DNA from: CAYRJA01 sp964424455
Lineage (GTDB): Bacteria > Bacteroidota > Bacteroidia > Chitinophagales > UBA10324
DNA length: 64,000 nucleotides
Direction: 5' to 3'
Assembly (NCBI GenBank): GCA_964424455.1
Contig: CAYRJA010000002.1
Coordinates: forward strand, 10,811-74,810
Below the pieces are notes generated by a model. That model saw only the letters and a program-made list of their open reading frames with translations. It searched no databases and was not told the DNA's origin. Shown piece after piece: positions 25,477 through 33,032 of this stretch; position 1 is the stretch's first letter, and each line of letters starts with the position of its first letter. A program made the translations under genes and the position numbers.

Positions 25477-26265
25477 CTATTCATAAACAAACATCATGTG
25501 GCTCATATTTCCCATCATCTTACCCAGCATGGTGTTATTGGCTGATGGGGTTGTAATGTTCAGGTTGGCTGCTTTGTTCACCTTTACACCCATAAAAAGC
25601 ATGGCATAATCCGCTCCCAGATGAATGTACTGATCCTGTCCGGGTGTTACAGTAAAATTCTTGTCCGGCATGGAGATGCGAGTGAATGCAGTGGACGTTC
25701 CCAGTTTGTAATTAAAGGGTATCATGGCATTTGAGGCATTTGGAGCGCTTGAGGTGTCAATGGTGCCGCTGAAATTGATATACACAAACCCTTCCGGCTG
25801 TGGAGTTGCTCCAAACCACATTGATGATTGGTTAAGTATGTTATCAGTTGAAGAAGGATTAACAGAGTTGGTTGCTGAATCTAATCCAACATAAAACCTT
25901 ACTGATTTATAATTACCGGCAGGCACTGATCCTATCTGATATTCCTTTGTGCCGTGTTTTGCAAAAAGTATTTTTCCTGTAACAGGCACTGTGGAGCCAT
26001 CCAGTTTTACCAATTCAATGTTTGAAATATACATCTGTGCCATATCAATAGTAATTCTTCGCCCTTTGTCCACAAGGATATATTCTTCGCCGTAATTTTT
26101 TACTTCACTGGTGTCTGCCATTGTATGAATATGAAAATAGAGAGTTCCGGATTCACTTTTTGGAGCAGGAGTATCTTTTTTTTCTTTCTTACATGAGATA
26201 AAAACTGTAACAGATAGAATAAACCAAATGATTAATGAGAGATTTTTATAATTAAAGTTGTTCAT
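25477..26265 (-). CDS. MbnP-like lipoprotein (putative copper-binding)
   Basis: This 262-residue lipoprotein has signal and lipobox VFISC (Cys near residue 25). The body matches the MbnP domain: a first strand GTLYFHIHTMAD, then YISNIELVKLDGS, SVPAGNYKSVRFYVGLDSATN, and a late DYAMLFMGVKV. MbnP proteins are periplasmic or outer-membrane partners of copper handling, and a copper role is also suggested by the Met-rich C-terminus (MLGKMMGNMSHMM). It is the last gene of a three-gene run with the Met/His-rich barrel (31 bases upstream) and a small Cys protein. Confidence 0.8.
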   Translation of the reverse strand: MNNFNYKNLSLIIWFILSVTVFISCKKEKKDTPAPKSESGTLYFHIHTMADTSEVKNYGEEYILVDKGRRITIDMAQMYISNIELVKLDGSTVPVTGKILFAKHGTKEYQIGSVPAGNYKSVRFYVGLDSATNSVNPSSTDNILNQSSMWFGATPQPEGFVYINFSGTIDTSSAPNASNAMIPFNYKLGTSTAFTRISMPDKNFTVTPGQDQYIHLGADYAMLFMGVKVNKAANLNITTPSANNTMLGKMMGNMSHMMFVYE

Positions 26266-26295
26266 GATTAATTGTGTTTGAAAAAGTTTAAAAAA

Positions 26296-27393
26296 TTAAA
26301 AAGCATACCGCCAGGCAGCGTTCAACACGCTCTGTTGCGGCTGTTGTATTCCATTAAGATGTTGATAGAGAGGTAGTCCGTATTCTACTAATACACGACT
26401 GTTCCTAACAACAGCGCCTTTTTTAAAGTAGTAGCTTAATCCGACATACCCGTTGACTAATGTTCCACCATAATTTTCAGGTGTAGCGCCCGGTTCCATC
26501 ACTCTGTACAGTTGATTATCTTCACCATGAATTGTTTCCGTGAAGGTGGCATCCACTCTGAGAGATGGGGAAAGTGAACCTAAGAACTGATAAGCTCCCC
26601 ATGTATTTAGCATCAGTTTATTGCCGAGCCGGTAACCGTTTGCATTGTTATAGGTTCGCACTGTTCCTGTTGCCTGTACACTACCTTCGAAGTTTTTTGC
26701 CCGTTGAAGAAGTGTAACACCTGGATAAAAATCAACTGTGCCGGAACCATTTTGCATCATATACGGCAGCCGCATATTGGGATACATCATATCATCTGCA
26801 ACGCCTTTTTGACGGATACTTCCTACAGGAATGTTTATGCCGCCACTTGCCATAAGTATCGTTCCTCTGCGAACAAAGAATGACCACAATGCATAGAGTT
26901 GTGCATCACCAATACCCGAAGCTTTACTCTCCATCTCCATTAAATTCAAGCCCTCTGTACTGGGTGCAGCGGAGTGATTATGTCCACCTGCGGGTGTGTG
27001 CGAATGAGAAGCCGACAACATATTCATCTTCATGTCAAATGAATTATAGTTGAGCATAGCCATCAGCGTAATCCGGTCCGATAAGCCATACATTCCCATC
27101 AGCATGTGCATATCCATCTTCATAGAGACAGGCGACATCAGGTAATTGTTCAGAATGGTTTCATCGGTTACCTTAGAAGTTCCGGAGATGTTGTTTTGCA
27201 TTTGCATATTCATGTAGTTGTAGGAGAACATCCACATCCCTTTCAAATGTCTCATTCCTACCATTACACCTGCCGGGCTGTAGTCATCTCTGTTACAGCT
27301 ACACAAAATGCTGTCACGCTTCGATGCGAATGAAAATTCAATACTGGACAACAGTATGAGTAAACCCAAAACGGGTTTGAAATAAAATTTCAT
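26296..27393 (-). CDS. Met/His-rich outer-membrane barrel protein of the copper cluster
   Basis: The 365-residue protein has a signal peptide (LGLLILLSSIEFSFA) and then an N-terminal CSCNRDD. The barrel is unusually rich in Met (MWMFSYNYMNMQMQ, MKMDMHMLMGMYGL) with a His cluster (SASHSHTPAGGHNHS near residue 130). Such Met and His clusters are soft-metal ligands, chiefly Cu(I)/Cu(II). The C-terminus ends in aromatic AWRYAF, as in outer-membrane barrels. It resembles the broad transporter-like families found beside metal-efflux genes. The specific function is inferred from composition and neighbours. Confidence 0.7.
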   Translation of the reverse strand: MKFYFKPVLGLLILLSSIEFSFASKRDSILCSCNRDDYSPAGVMVGMRHLKGMWMFSYNYMNMQMQNNISGTSKVTDETILNNYLMSPVSMKMDMHMLMGMYGLSDRITLMAMLNYNSFDMKMNMLSASHSHTPAGGHNHSAAPSTEGLNLMEMESKASGIGDAQLYALWSFFVRRGTILMASGGINIPVGSIRQKGVADDMMYPNMRLPYMMQNGSGTVDFYPGVTLLQRAKNFEGSVQATGTVRTYNNANGYRLGNKLMLNTWGAYQFLGSLSPSLRVDATFTETIHGEDNQLYRVMEPGATPENYGGTLVNGYVGLSYYFKKGAVVRNSRVLVEYGLPLYQHLNGIQQPQQSVLNAAWRYAF

Positions 27394-27485
27394 AACTGAA
27401 AAAATTATAGTGTAAAAAATCAGCCACTAATAAATCATTAATGGAAACCCGGAGCTACAGAATTGTAGTTCCGTAAACTGTAACA

Positions 27486-27869
27486 CTATACTGTGGGCGG
27501 ATGGAAAATGGAATTGCGGTAATGATTTGAAATAAAATCTGATTGATAGATGGGTGAATAGGTAATGGCTTCCTGTGAAAGGAATTCAAATGAATAATCC
27601 TTTTCAAAGAAGAGTTGTAACTGTATTTTCTCGGCAACACTATTACTTACCGGCGACTTCTCCTTTTCTTCCTGTTGCTTCATTTTTCGCATCATGTAAC
27701 ACTTTCCGTTACAGTGAAGTTTTGGTTTTGATTTGTTAATACAGAAATGGGAGATAATATATTCTTTATTCACCTCGTAATTCAGAACAACAGTCAGATT
27801 CGCCAGTGTATTCAGTAAGACTGCAAACACAAGGAACAAACCCGTAAGTCGTACAAGAATATTTTTCAC
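27486..27869 (-). CDS. Small membrane-anchored protein with CNGKC motif
   Basis: This 127-residue protein has one N-terminal hydrophobic span (LTGLFLVFAVLLNTLANLTVVL). The conserved-looking segment is FCINKSKPKLHCNGKCYMMRKM (at about 42-64; three Cys). Proteins with this CIN...CNGKC pattern recur in Bacteroidota near copper or MbnP genes, but I know of no assigned role. It precedes the Met-rich barrel by 92 bases. The three Cys could bind Cu(I). A TGTAACA motif copy encodes part of the CNGKCY region. Confidence 0.6.
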   Translation of the reverse strand: MKNILVRLTGLFLVFAVLLNTLANLTVVLNYEVNKEYIISHFCINKSKPKLHCNGKCYMMRKMKQQEEKEKSPVSNSVAEKIQLQLFFEKDYSFEFLSQEAITYSPIYQSDFISNHYRNSIFHPPTV

Positions 27870-27937
27870 GCATCAAAAGTATTGATAAGAATTTATATTG
27901 ATGTAATGATTTATATCAGTCACAATCCGATTGGTAT

Positions 27938-28020
27938 TTCCGTCCACGCCGAATCACTGCTGCCGTGCCTTGTGCGTGTGCGAAGGACTCGGCGGAATTA
28001 CTGTAACACTGCTCATCCAT
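27938..28020 (+). repeat. 83-bp direct repeat, copy 1 (3' side of T9SS cargo gene)
   Basis: This 83-bp unit matches 29983-30065 with about 76 of 83 bases identical in the same orientation. It starts TTCCGTCCACGCCGA and contains a long-loop hairpin (CGCCGAATC against GACTCGGCG, one mismatch) and a CTGTAACAC copy of the dispersed motif. It ends 3 bases before the stop end of the cargo gene. Confidence 0.9.
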
Positions 28021-28023
28021 CTC

Positions 28024-29964
28024 TCACTGTTTTATGAATTTGTTGATTACCCATCCGTCTTTTGTTCTTGCCTTCAGCAGGTACATGCCGGAGGGAAGCC
28101 CGCTTACATCTATTTGAGTAGTGCGTACAGCATTCTGCGTAGTGCGTATCACTGTTTGCCCTAACAAATCTGTTACAGTTATTTCATCTCCAATTTGTAA
28201 TTTGTCATTTGTAATCTGCAATTTATCCATTGCCGGGTTGGGGCTTATTGTAATCTTACTTTCTTTCTTCTTCATTACAGCACTCACAGGAAAATCGCAG
28301 GTGACTCCTCCCGTAAAATATTTATAGTACAAGCTCGTATCCTGATAACACAAAAGCGGTCCTTCATTATTAAAATAACTTACCGGCTGCGGCAGCATGG
28401 AAGCCAAACCTCCTATCAGTTGTGCATAGCCATCATTACCAAAGCTCCATCCATCCAAAGGAGTAGTATAGATTCTTTTTAGGTTTTCTGTTTGTAAGAT
28501 GAGCGTAGTAATGCTATCAACTATCACTCTAAAGGTGGTATCGCTTGCACTTTGCGGCTGTGGTGTGTAGTAAGTGAGCGTGTCACCAACCTTCACATTA
28601 AACTTATACCCCTCTACAAATCTTTTCTGGTAATTGTTGTAGTACATAATGCGGTTGGTATCTCCGAATACATACAAGGGTTGTAATGCTGTATGAGTTT
28701 TATCAGGCAGGTATTGCTCTGCTATTATTTTGCGGCAGTTGTAGCCGCTGGTGGGTGGGGTGTTCATGACAAAGGTATCTCTTGCTACCTCATAGTATTT
28801 GTAACAGCTATTGGGTTGCTGCTGCCCCTCTGCAGAGCTATTATGCCACCACCTGGTTGCTACGGGTGCGTAAGAGGAGAAGGTGCCATCTACAAATTTT
28901 ACTATTTTTTTTGCAGGTATATACCCCACTGAATCAAAACTCCCCGAAATGAATAATGTATCATTGAATACTTCTAATGAAGTAAGACTAATTGAGGCTA
29001 ATTTGTCACTCAATATAAAATGAGTTAAAAAATTTTCATCATATTGAAATAATCCTGTTGCATAAGAAAAACTTTTAGTCCTAAATCTTCCTAATAAATA
29101 CAACTTATTATGGTAGACTTCTAAAGCGTTAAAGTTAATTATTATAATACTATCAAATTCAGGAATATTTTCCCACTTGTTACCTGTCCATCTTGCAAAA
29201 CTATTTCCTTTAACCTCTCCAGCAGAGTCAAAATCGCCACCAACATACAGGTTGTATTTATATTCTTTTAAAACATTTACAAAAGCAGCTCCGGTTAATT
29301 CCGAACCTAATGAATTCCAAGAAAAGCAATTCCATTTTGCTAAACCGCTTACTTTAATAGTATCTATTTTATGAAAACCACCACCAGAATATAGCTCACC
29401 CTTAAAAAATTCCAATGCTCTTATACTAGTCCCCACAGAAGTAACACCAATTCCCAAAGGAAAAGCATTGCCTAATGTATCAATACCACCAATCTGATAG
29501 CTATTTGTATTCTGAAATTCACCAAAAGCTCCTCCAGCGTAAATAGTATCATGTACTGACTTTAAACAGTAAACCAAACCCTCGCCACAGACGCTTTTAT
29601 AACAGTGTGAAATGCTGAAACTATCTAGGGTGTAAAATGCCCAATCTGAATTATATCCTTTCATTATGACACACTCCCCTGAAGAAAGACAAGTACCGAT
29701 TCCATAATCCCAAAATGATTCTGTTGGTCCCACTTGTGTTAGTTTTCCATCTCGATAAGCATAAAGCCAGGAGGTATCCAGCTCTTTCGGAAGTGCTCTA
29801 TAAAAATAAGTTGAAGCATACAGCAGGTTATGAACTGTATCTGCAAACAAGGCGTTGCATGCATTTGCTTTTGACAGCTTATTGTCAAATACCGGAATAA
29901 AATACTGAGACCTTGAGTAGAGGGAAATTGAATTAAGAAATATTATTAAGAGGACTTTTTTCAT
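28024..29964 (-). CDS. Secreted repeat protein with T9SS type A sorting domain, bracketed by direct repeats
   Basis: This 646-residue protein has a signal peptide (VLLIIFLNSISLYSRS). Repeated propeller-like units of the form YxGGxF follow (YAGGAFGEFQN, YSGGGFHKID, YVGGDFDSAG) over about 30-380, then a domain with GVTCDFPVS and a C-terminal sorting domain (ITISPNPAMDKLQI, then GLPSGMYLLK). The sorting domain contains odd duplications: ITNDKLQI, and RTTQ twice, 7 residues apart. These match short DNA repeats at 28116-28224. The ligand or substrate is unknown. The gene lies exactly between two 83-bp direct repeats. Confidence 0.82.
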   Translation of the reverse strand: MKKVLLIIFLNSISLYSRSQYFIPVFDNKLSKANACNALFADTVHNLLYASTYFYRALPKELDTSWLYAYRDGKLTQVGPTESFWDYGIGTCLSSGECVIMKGYNSDWAFYTLDSFSISHCYKSVCGEGLVYCLKSVHDTIYAGGAFGEFQNTNSYQIGGIDTLGNAFPLGIGVTSVGTSIRALEFFKGELYSGGGFHKIDTIKVSGLAKWNCFSWNSLGSELTGAAFVNVLKEYKYNLYVGGDFDSAGEVKGNSFARWTGNKWENIPEFDSIIIINFNALEVYHNKLYLLGRFRTKSFSYATGLFQYDENFLTHFILSDKLASISLTSLEVFNDTLFISGSFDSVGYIPAKKIVKFVDGTFSSYAPVATRWWHNSSAEGQQQPNSCYKYYEVARDTFVMNTPPTSGYNCRKIIAEQYLPDKTHTALQPLYVFGDTNRIMYYNNYQKRFVEGYKFNVKVGDTLTYYTPQPQSASDTTFRVIVDSITTLILQTENLKRIYTTPLDGWSFGNDGYAQLIGGLASMLPQPVSYFNNEGPLLCYQDTSLYYKYFTGGVTCDFPVSAVMKKKESKITISPNPAMDKLQITNDKLQIGDEITVTDLLGQTVIRTTQNAVRTTQIDVSGLPSGMYLLKARTKDGWVINKFIKQ

Positions 29965-29982
29965 GGCTTTTGAAGAATTAAC

Positions 29983-30065
29983 TTCCGTCCACGCCGAGTC
30001 ACTGCTGCCGTGCCTTGTGCGGGTGCGCAGGACTCGGCGGTATTACTGTAACACTGTTCGTTCAT
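29983..30065 (+). repeat. 83-bp direct repeat, copy 2 (5' side of T9SS cargo gene)
   Basis: This is the partner of 27938-28020 and lies 18 bases upstream of the cargo gene start. Its hairpin is perfect: CGCCGAGTC at 29992-30000 and GACTCGGCG at 30031-30039, with a 30-base loop. CTGTAACAC lies in its last third. Confidence 0.9.
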
Positions 30066-30164
30066 AAATTTGCCTATTGCATGAGTAAATCTAATACTAT
30101 GAACAGACAACGTCAAGTAAATTATTGTTTTGTTATGGATGCGGGCGGGGGGTTGGCTCTTTTT

Positions 30165-30313
30165 CATCTACGCCCTTGTTGGTAAAGCTCTGCCTTGTCA
30201 GGTCTCCTGACCGACAAGCCGTTTAACCGGCAACTCCATTTATTCTCTAACATGAGTTAAGAACTTCCACCTCATCTCATCGCTCAAAAAATAAAATGAA
30301 GCTAAACTATTTT
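30165..30313 (+). repeat. About 150-bp tandem repeat, copy A
   Basis: It matches 30369-30518 with three differences: one single-base gap and two substitutions. It contains the palindrome TTGTCAGGTCTCCTGACCGA (from about 30206) with inner GTCAGG and CCTGAC arms. No open reading frame of interest lies in it. Confidence 0.9.
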
Positions 30314-30368
30314 CCGCCCCCGCAGAGTCTCCTCCGTCTTGCCTTGAGCCGTGCGAGGGACTCTGCGG
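30314..30368. repeat. Long-loop hairpin unit related to the 83-bp repeats
   Basis: CGCAGAGTC (30321-30329) pairs perfectly with GACTCTGCG (30359-30367) around a 29-base loop. The loop shares TGCCTTG and GTGCG blocks with the loop of the 83-bp repeats. One stem pair differs in a compensating way (C-G there, A-T here). It separates the two 150-bp copies. Confidence 0.75.
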
Positions 30369-30518
30369 CATCTACGCCCTTGTTGGTAAAGCTCTGCCCT
30401 TGTCAGGTCTCCTGACCGACAAGCCGTTTAACCGACAACTCCATTTATTCTCTAACATGAGTTAAGAACTTCCACCTCATCTCATCGCCCAAAAAATAAA
30501 ATGAAGCTAAACTATTTT
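30369..30518 (+). repeat. About 150-bp tandem repeat, copy B
   Basis: This is the second copy of the unit at 30165-30313, with a period of 204 bases including the intervening hairpin. The near-identity of the copies indicates a recent duplication or conversion. Confidence 0.9.
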
Positions 30519-30771
30519 AGCTGTCGGTCAGGAAACCTGACAGCGGCGGAGAGTTTACCCGCTGGCGAGTTTACCCGCTGGCGCAAGTGTTTTTCACTTG
30601 CGCTTCACTTCGCATTCATTCCTGCCGAGTTACTCCGCAATACTTTGAGCCGAAAAGAACTCAGCGACGAAATTGCAACACAGTTCATTCCACCAATCAA
30701 AATTCATTTTTTATAATGAGGCGCACTACATATAACTTTCACTGGAATAAACATTCTTCTGCTACAGTAAG
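30519..30771. repeat. Further palindromes and short tandem repeat, then featureless DNA up to nth
   Basis: Three structures are visible. (1) GCTGTCGGTCAGG at about 30520 pairs with CCTGACAGC; it is the reverse-oriented form of the palindrome inside the 150-bp repeats. (2) A tandem duplication of GAGTTTACCCGCTGGC lies at about 30551-30580. (3) A perfect 9-bp hairpin, GCGCAAGTG-TTTTT-CACTTGCGC, lies at 30581-30603. From about 30612 to the nth stop I see nothing convincing. Short open frames here are by-products of the repeats. Confidence 0.75.
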
Positions 30772-31449
30772 TCAACTATTAGCAATTTTCTTCATCTTAA
30801 TTTTTGGCAAACTCTTCTGATAATACTTACAGAGATCCCGTAGTCCGCACTCCTCACATTTAGGATTTCGTGCCAGACAGATATATCGCCCGTGCAAAAT
30901 CAGCCAGTGATGTGCCAAGGATATTTTATCCTTCGGAATATATTTTATCAACTGCATTTCCGCCTGCAACGGAGTTTTTGCGCCTACAGTTAATCCGATT
31001 CTTGCGGCTACACGAAATACATGTGTATCCACAGCCATCTTCGGCTGATTGAAAATACAGGAGGCAATTACATTGGCGGTTTTTCTTCCAACGCCGGGCA
31101 ACTCCTGTAACAGTTCTGTATCGCCCGGTACTTTACTGTCAAATTTCTCTACTAACATTTTTGCCATCCCGATTAAATGCTTCGTCTTGTTGTTCGGATA
31201 GCTGATACTTTTGATGAGCGGAAATAATTCATCGAAAGAGGCGTGCGACAGTTTTTCAGGAGTAGGAAATTTTTTAAAGATGGCAGGCGTGGTCATGTTC
31301 ACGCGCTTGTCGGTACATTGCGCAGAAAGAATTACCGCCACTAACAACTGATAGGGGTCTTCATATTCCAATTCCGTTTCTGCATTCGGCTGATGCTTGC
31401 TGAAATAATCAATAAACCGCCGGAACCTTTCTTGTCTGGTCATAGGCAA
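30772..31449 (-). CDS. nth: Endonuclease III (DNA glycosylase/AP lyase)
   Basis: This 225-residue base-excision repair enzyme removes oxidised pyrimidines and cleaves the abasic site. The helix-hairpin-helix LPGVGRKTANV holds the catalytic K123, and D141 in AVDTHVFRV is the second active-site residue. The iron-sulfur loop is complete, with C191, C198, C201 and C207 in C-x6-C-x2-C-x5-C spacing. It is of normal length and complete, and no partner gene is evident. A motif copy (CTGTAACAG, 31105-31113) lies within the coding region. Confidence 0.96.
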   Translation of the reverse strand: MPMTRQERFRRFIDYFSKHQPNAETELEYEDPYQLLVAVILSAQCTDKRVNMTTPAIFKKFPTPEKLSHASFDELFPLIKSISYPNNKTKHLIGMAKMLVEKFDSKVPGDTELLQELPGVGRKTANVIASCIFNQPKMAVDTHVFRVAARIGLTVGAKTPLQAEMQLIKYIPKDKISLAHHWLILHGRYICLARNPKCEECGLRDLCKYYQKSLPKIKMKKIANS

Positions 31450-31600
31450 ATGTATTTTGTAAAGCGAACTACAAACAAAAATTATTTTTTGTTTCCCGGA
31501 ATTCTTCTGTCAAAGAAGGAGATATGAATAGATGTTGTACAGCAAACTACTTCATTTGCCGACAACACATTGACAGATTTTAGACAGCGGAAAAGGAGAA

Positions 31601-31837
31601 CTAATGTATCTCCGTTTCCAGTGAATTTTTGCTGTGCTGTAAAATCAGTTTAACCGAAGAGGGAGATGGCTCCATAGAAAGACAGTCCAGTTCTTCACGC
31701 GCAGTCAGCATGGCATGATAAGTTTTGGCAAGTTCCATATCTTCAAGAAGCGCCGTTTTAATTGCAAGAGTTTCTTCGGATGAGGTCTCTTTGTAGATAT
31801 AACGTACTAAGTCGTCGTGTGTAAAAAGTGGTTGCAT
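31601..31837 (-). CDS. Small protein downstream of an ECF sigma factor
   Basis: The ATG at 31837 gives about 78 residues; an ATG seven codons upstream is also possible. It is a soluble helical protein with FTHDDLVRYIYKETSSEETLAIKTALLEDMELAKTY near the N-terminus. The D..VRYIYxETSxEE pattern resembles the N-terminal ends of Bacteroidota anti-sigma factors, but the membrane span of a true anti-sigma factor is absent. It is 200 bases downstream of the sigma factor and may be co-transcribed with it. Confidence 0.6.
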   Translation of the reverse strand: MQPLFTHDDLVRYIYKETSSEETLAIKTALLEDMELAKTYHAMLTAREELDCLSMEPSPSSVKLILQHSKNSLETEIH

Positions 31838-32039
31838 AATTTGTTTTGAAAAGAACATTGGGTGAATGAATTAATTGTATTAACGAGAGCGTTTTGAGGT
31901 TATTGTATTCCGGTAAAATATATTTTTTCATCGCTTTAAACATGAATACGGAATGAAGAATAAACCGTCCGGCTTGTTTTATAAATCTTCTTTTCGTATT
32001 CATGTTCTCAGTAACGATGCTTTAAGGAACTTATTTTAT

Positions 32040-32618
32040 TTAAATGGAAATTTGTTTTTCAACCATCATGCGGCGAATATTAATCAGTGCATAGCGCATT
32101 CTGCCCAGTGCGGTATTAATACTCACATTGGTAATATCTGCAATTTCTTTAAAACTTAAATCTGAATAATGCCGGAGAATTACCACTTCCTTTTGTTCTT
32201 CGGGCAACTGTTCTATCAGCATTTTCACCCGCTCGTGAGCCTGAACGGTTATCATTTTCTGTTCTGCATTTTCACCGGTAAAATTCAGCAGCTTGAAAAT
32301 ATCGAAACCGTCTTTTGTACGGATTACCGGAGTACGCTTGGTTTTGCGATAGTAATCAATACACAAGTTATTGGCGATACGCATCACCCATGGAAGAAAT
32401 TTTCCTTCTTCGTGGTATTTTCCTTCGCGCAGCTTTTCCACCACTTTAATAAAAGTATCCTGAAAAAGGTCTTCAGCGATGTAACGGTCGCGTACAAAAA
32501 GATAAATAGAGGTAAATACCTTCTGTTTGTGGCGGTTCAGCAATGTGGCAAGCGCCTGTTCGTTGCCGCGCAGATACTGCTGTACCAGCGCATGGTCGTT
32601 GGGGGAGTTGGTTTGCAT
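32040..32618 (-). CDS. ECF-type RNA polymerase sigma factor
   Basis: This 192-residue sigma-70 family protein has region 2 (RDRYIAEDLFQDTFIKVVEKL, then FLPWVMRIANNLCIDYYRK) at about 40-100 and region 4 (LPEEQKEVVILRHYSDLSFKEIADIT with the HTH) at about 135-185. It lacks region 1 and region 3, as ECF factors do. The trigger and regulon cannot be seen. The nearby 78-residue protein is the only candidate partner. Confidence 0.93.
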   Translation of the reverse strand: MQTNSPNDHALVQQYLRGNEQALATLLNRHKQKVFTSIYLFVRDRYIAEDLFQDTFIKVVEKLREGKYHEEGKFLPWVMRIANNLCIDYYRKTKRTPVIRTKDGFDIFKLLNFTGENAEQKMITVQAHERVKMLIEQLPEEQKEVVILRHYSDLSFKEIADITNVSINTALGRMRYALINIRRMMVEKQISI

Positions 32619-33032
32619 GGTTTCTACAATTAAGGGTTTAAAAATGGAATTGGTTTGTAGAAATTTACATGCGTCTTACTAACTTAAAAGTGATTTAGAG
32701 TTTAGAAAATTGTTTAGAGTTTAAAGAGCCCGGGACAGAGTGATTAACTCAAAGCCCTGAACTAAAAACCCGAAAAATTAAAAAATGTGTAAAAAGCGAA
32801 ACGATAGAGTATGTAGTGTAGAGATGTTTCGTCTTAGAGTGTGTCTATTATGAGTTCTGTAATTTGTTCTCTATTTACGCAGAGAAATGAAATTTGTTTT
32901 ATCAAATATGAGAATAATTTTTCAACTGCCAAATTTTATTTCGATTAGTTGAACTTAATTACCTGATTGAACTAAAATCTTACGGCTCTATGTTACTAAA
33001 CCTACTCCTTTATTTATTTTTGCAATCCTCTC
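32619..33032. other. 414-bp divergent intergenic region between sigma factor and uvrA
   Basis: It is AT-rich and I see no gene. It contains loosely repeated TTTAGAGTTTA blocks at about 32694-32722. A TATTTTTG box just before uvrA fits the -7 consensus (listed separately). The region must hold the divergent promoters of the sigma factor and uvrA. Confidence 0.6.
33015..33022 (+). promoter_or_regulatory. Candidate -7 box before uvrA
   Basis: TATTTTTG fits TAnnTTTG and lies only 10 bases before the uvrA ATG, implying a very short or absent leader if used. The -33 position has no TTTG. Confidence 0.35.

Noticed and set aside
30165..30518. Possible CRISPR array
   Set aside because: The repeats are about 150 bp with only two copies and no short regular spacers. 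No cas genes are present.
29965..30771. Retron or diversity-generating element in the structured intergenic DNA
   Set aside because: No reverse transcriptase gene is nearby and the structures resemble REP-type palindromes.
30501..30820. Two short open frames in the repeat nest
   Set aside because: They run through palindromic and tandem repeats and read across repeat borders. No protein-like pattern is seen.
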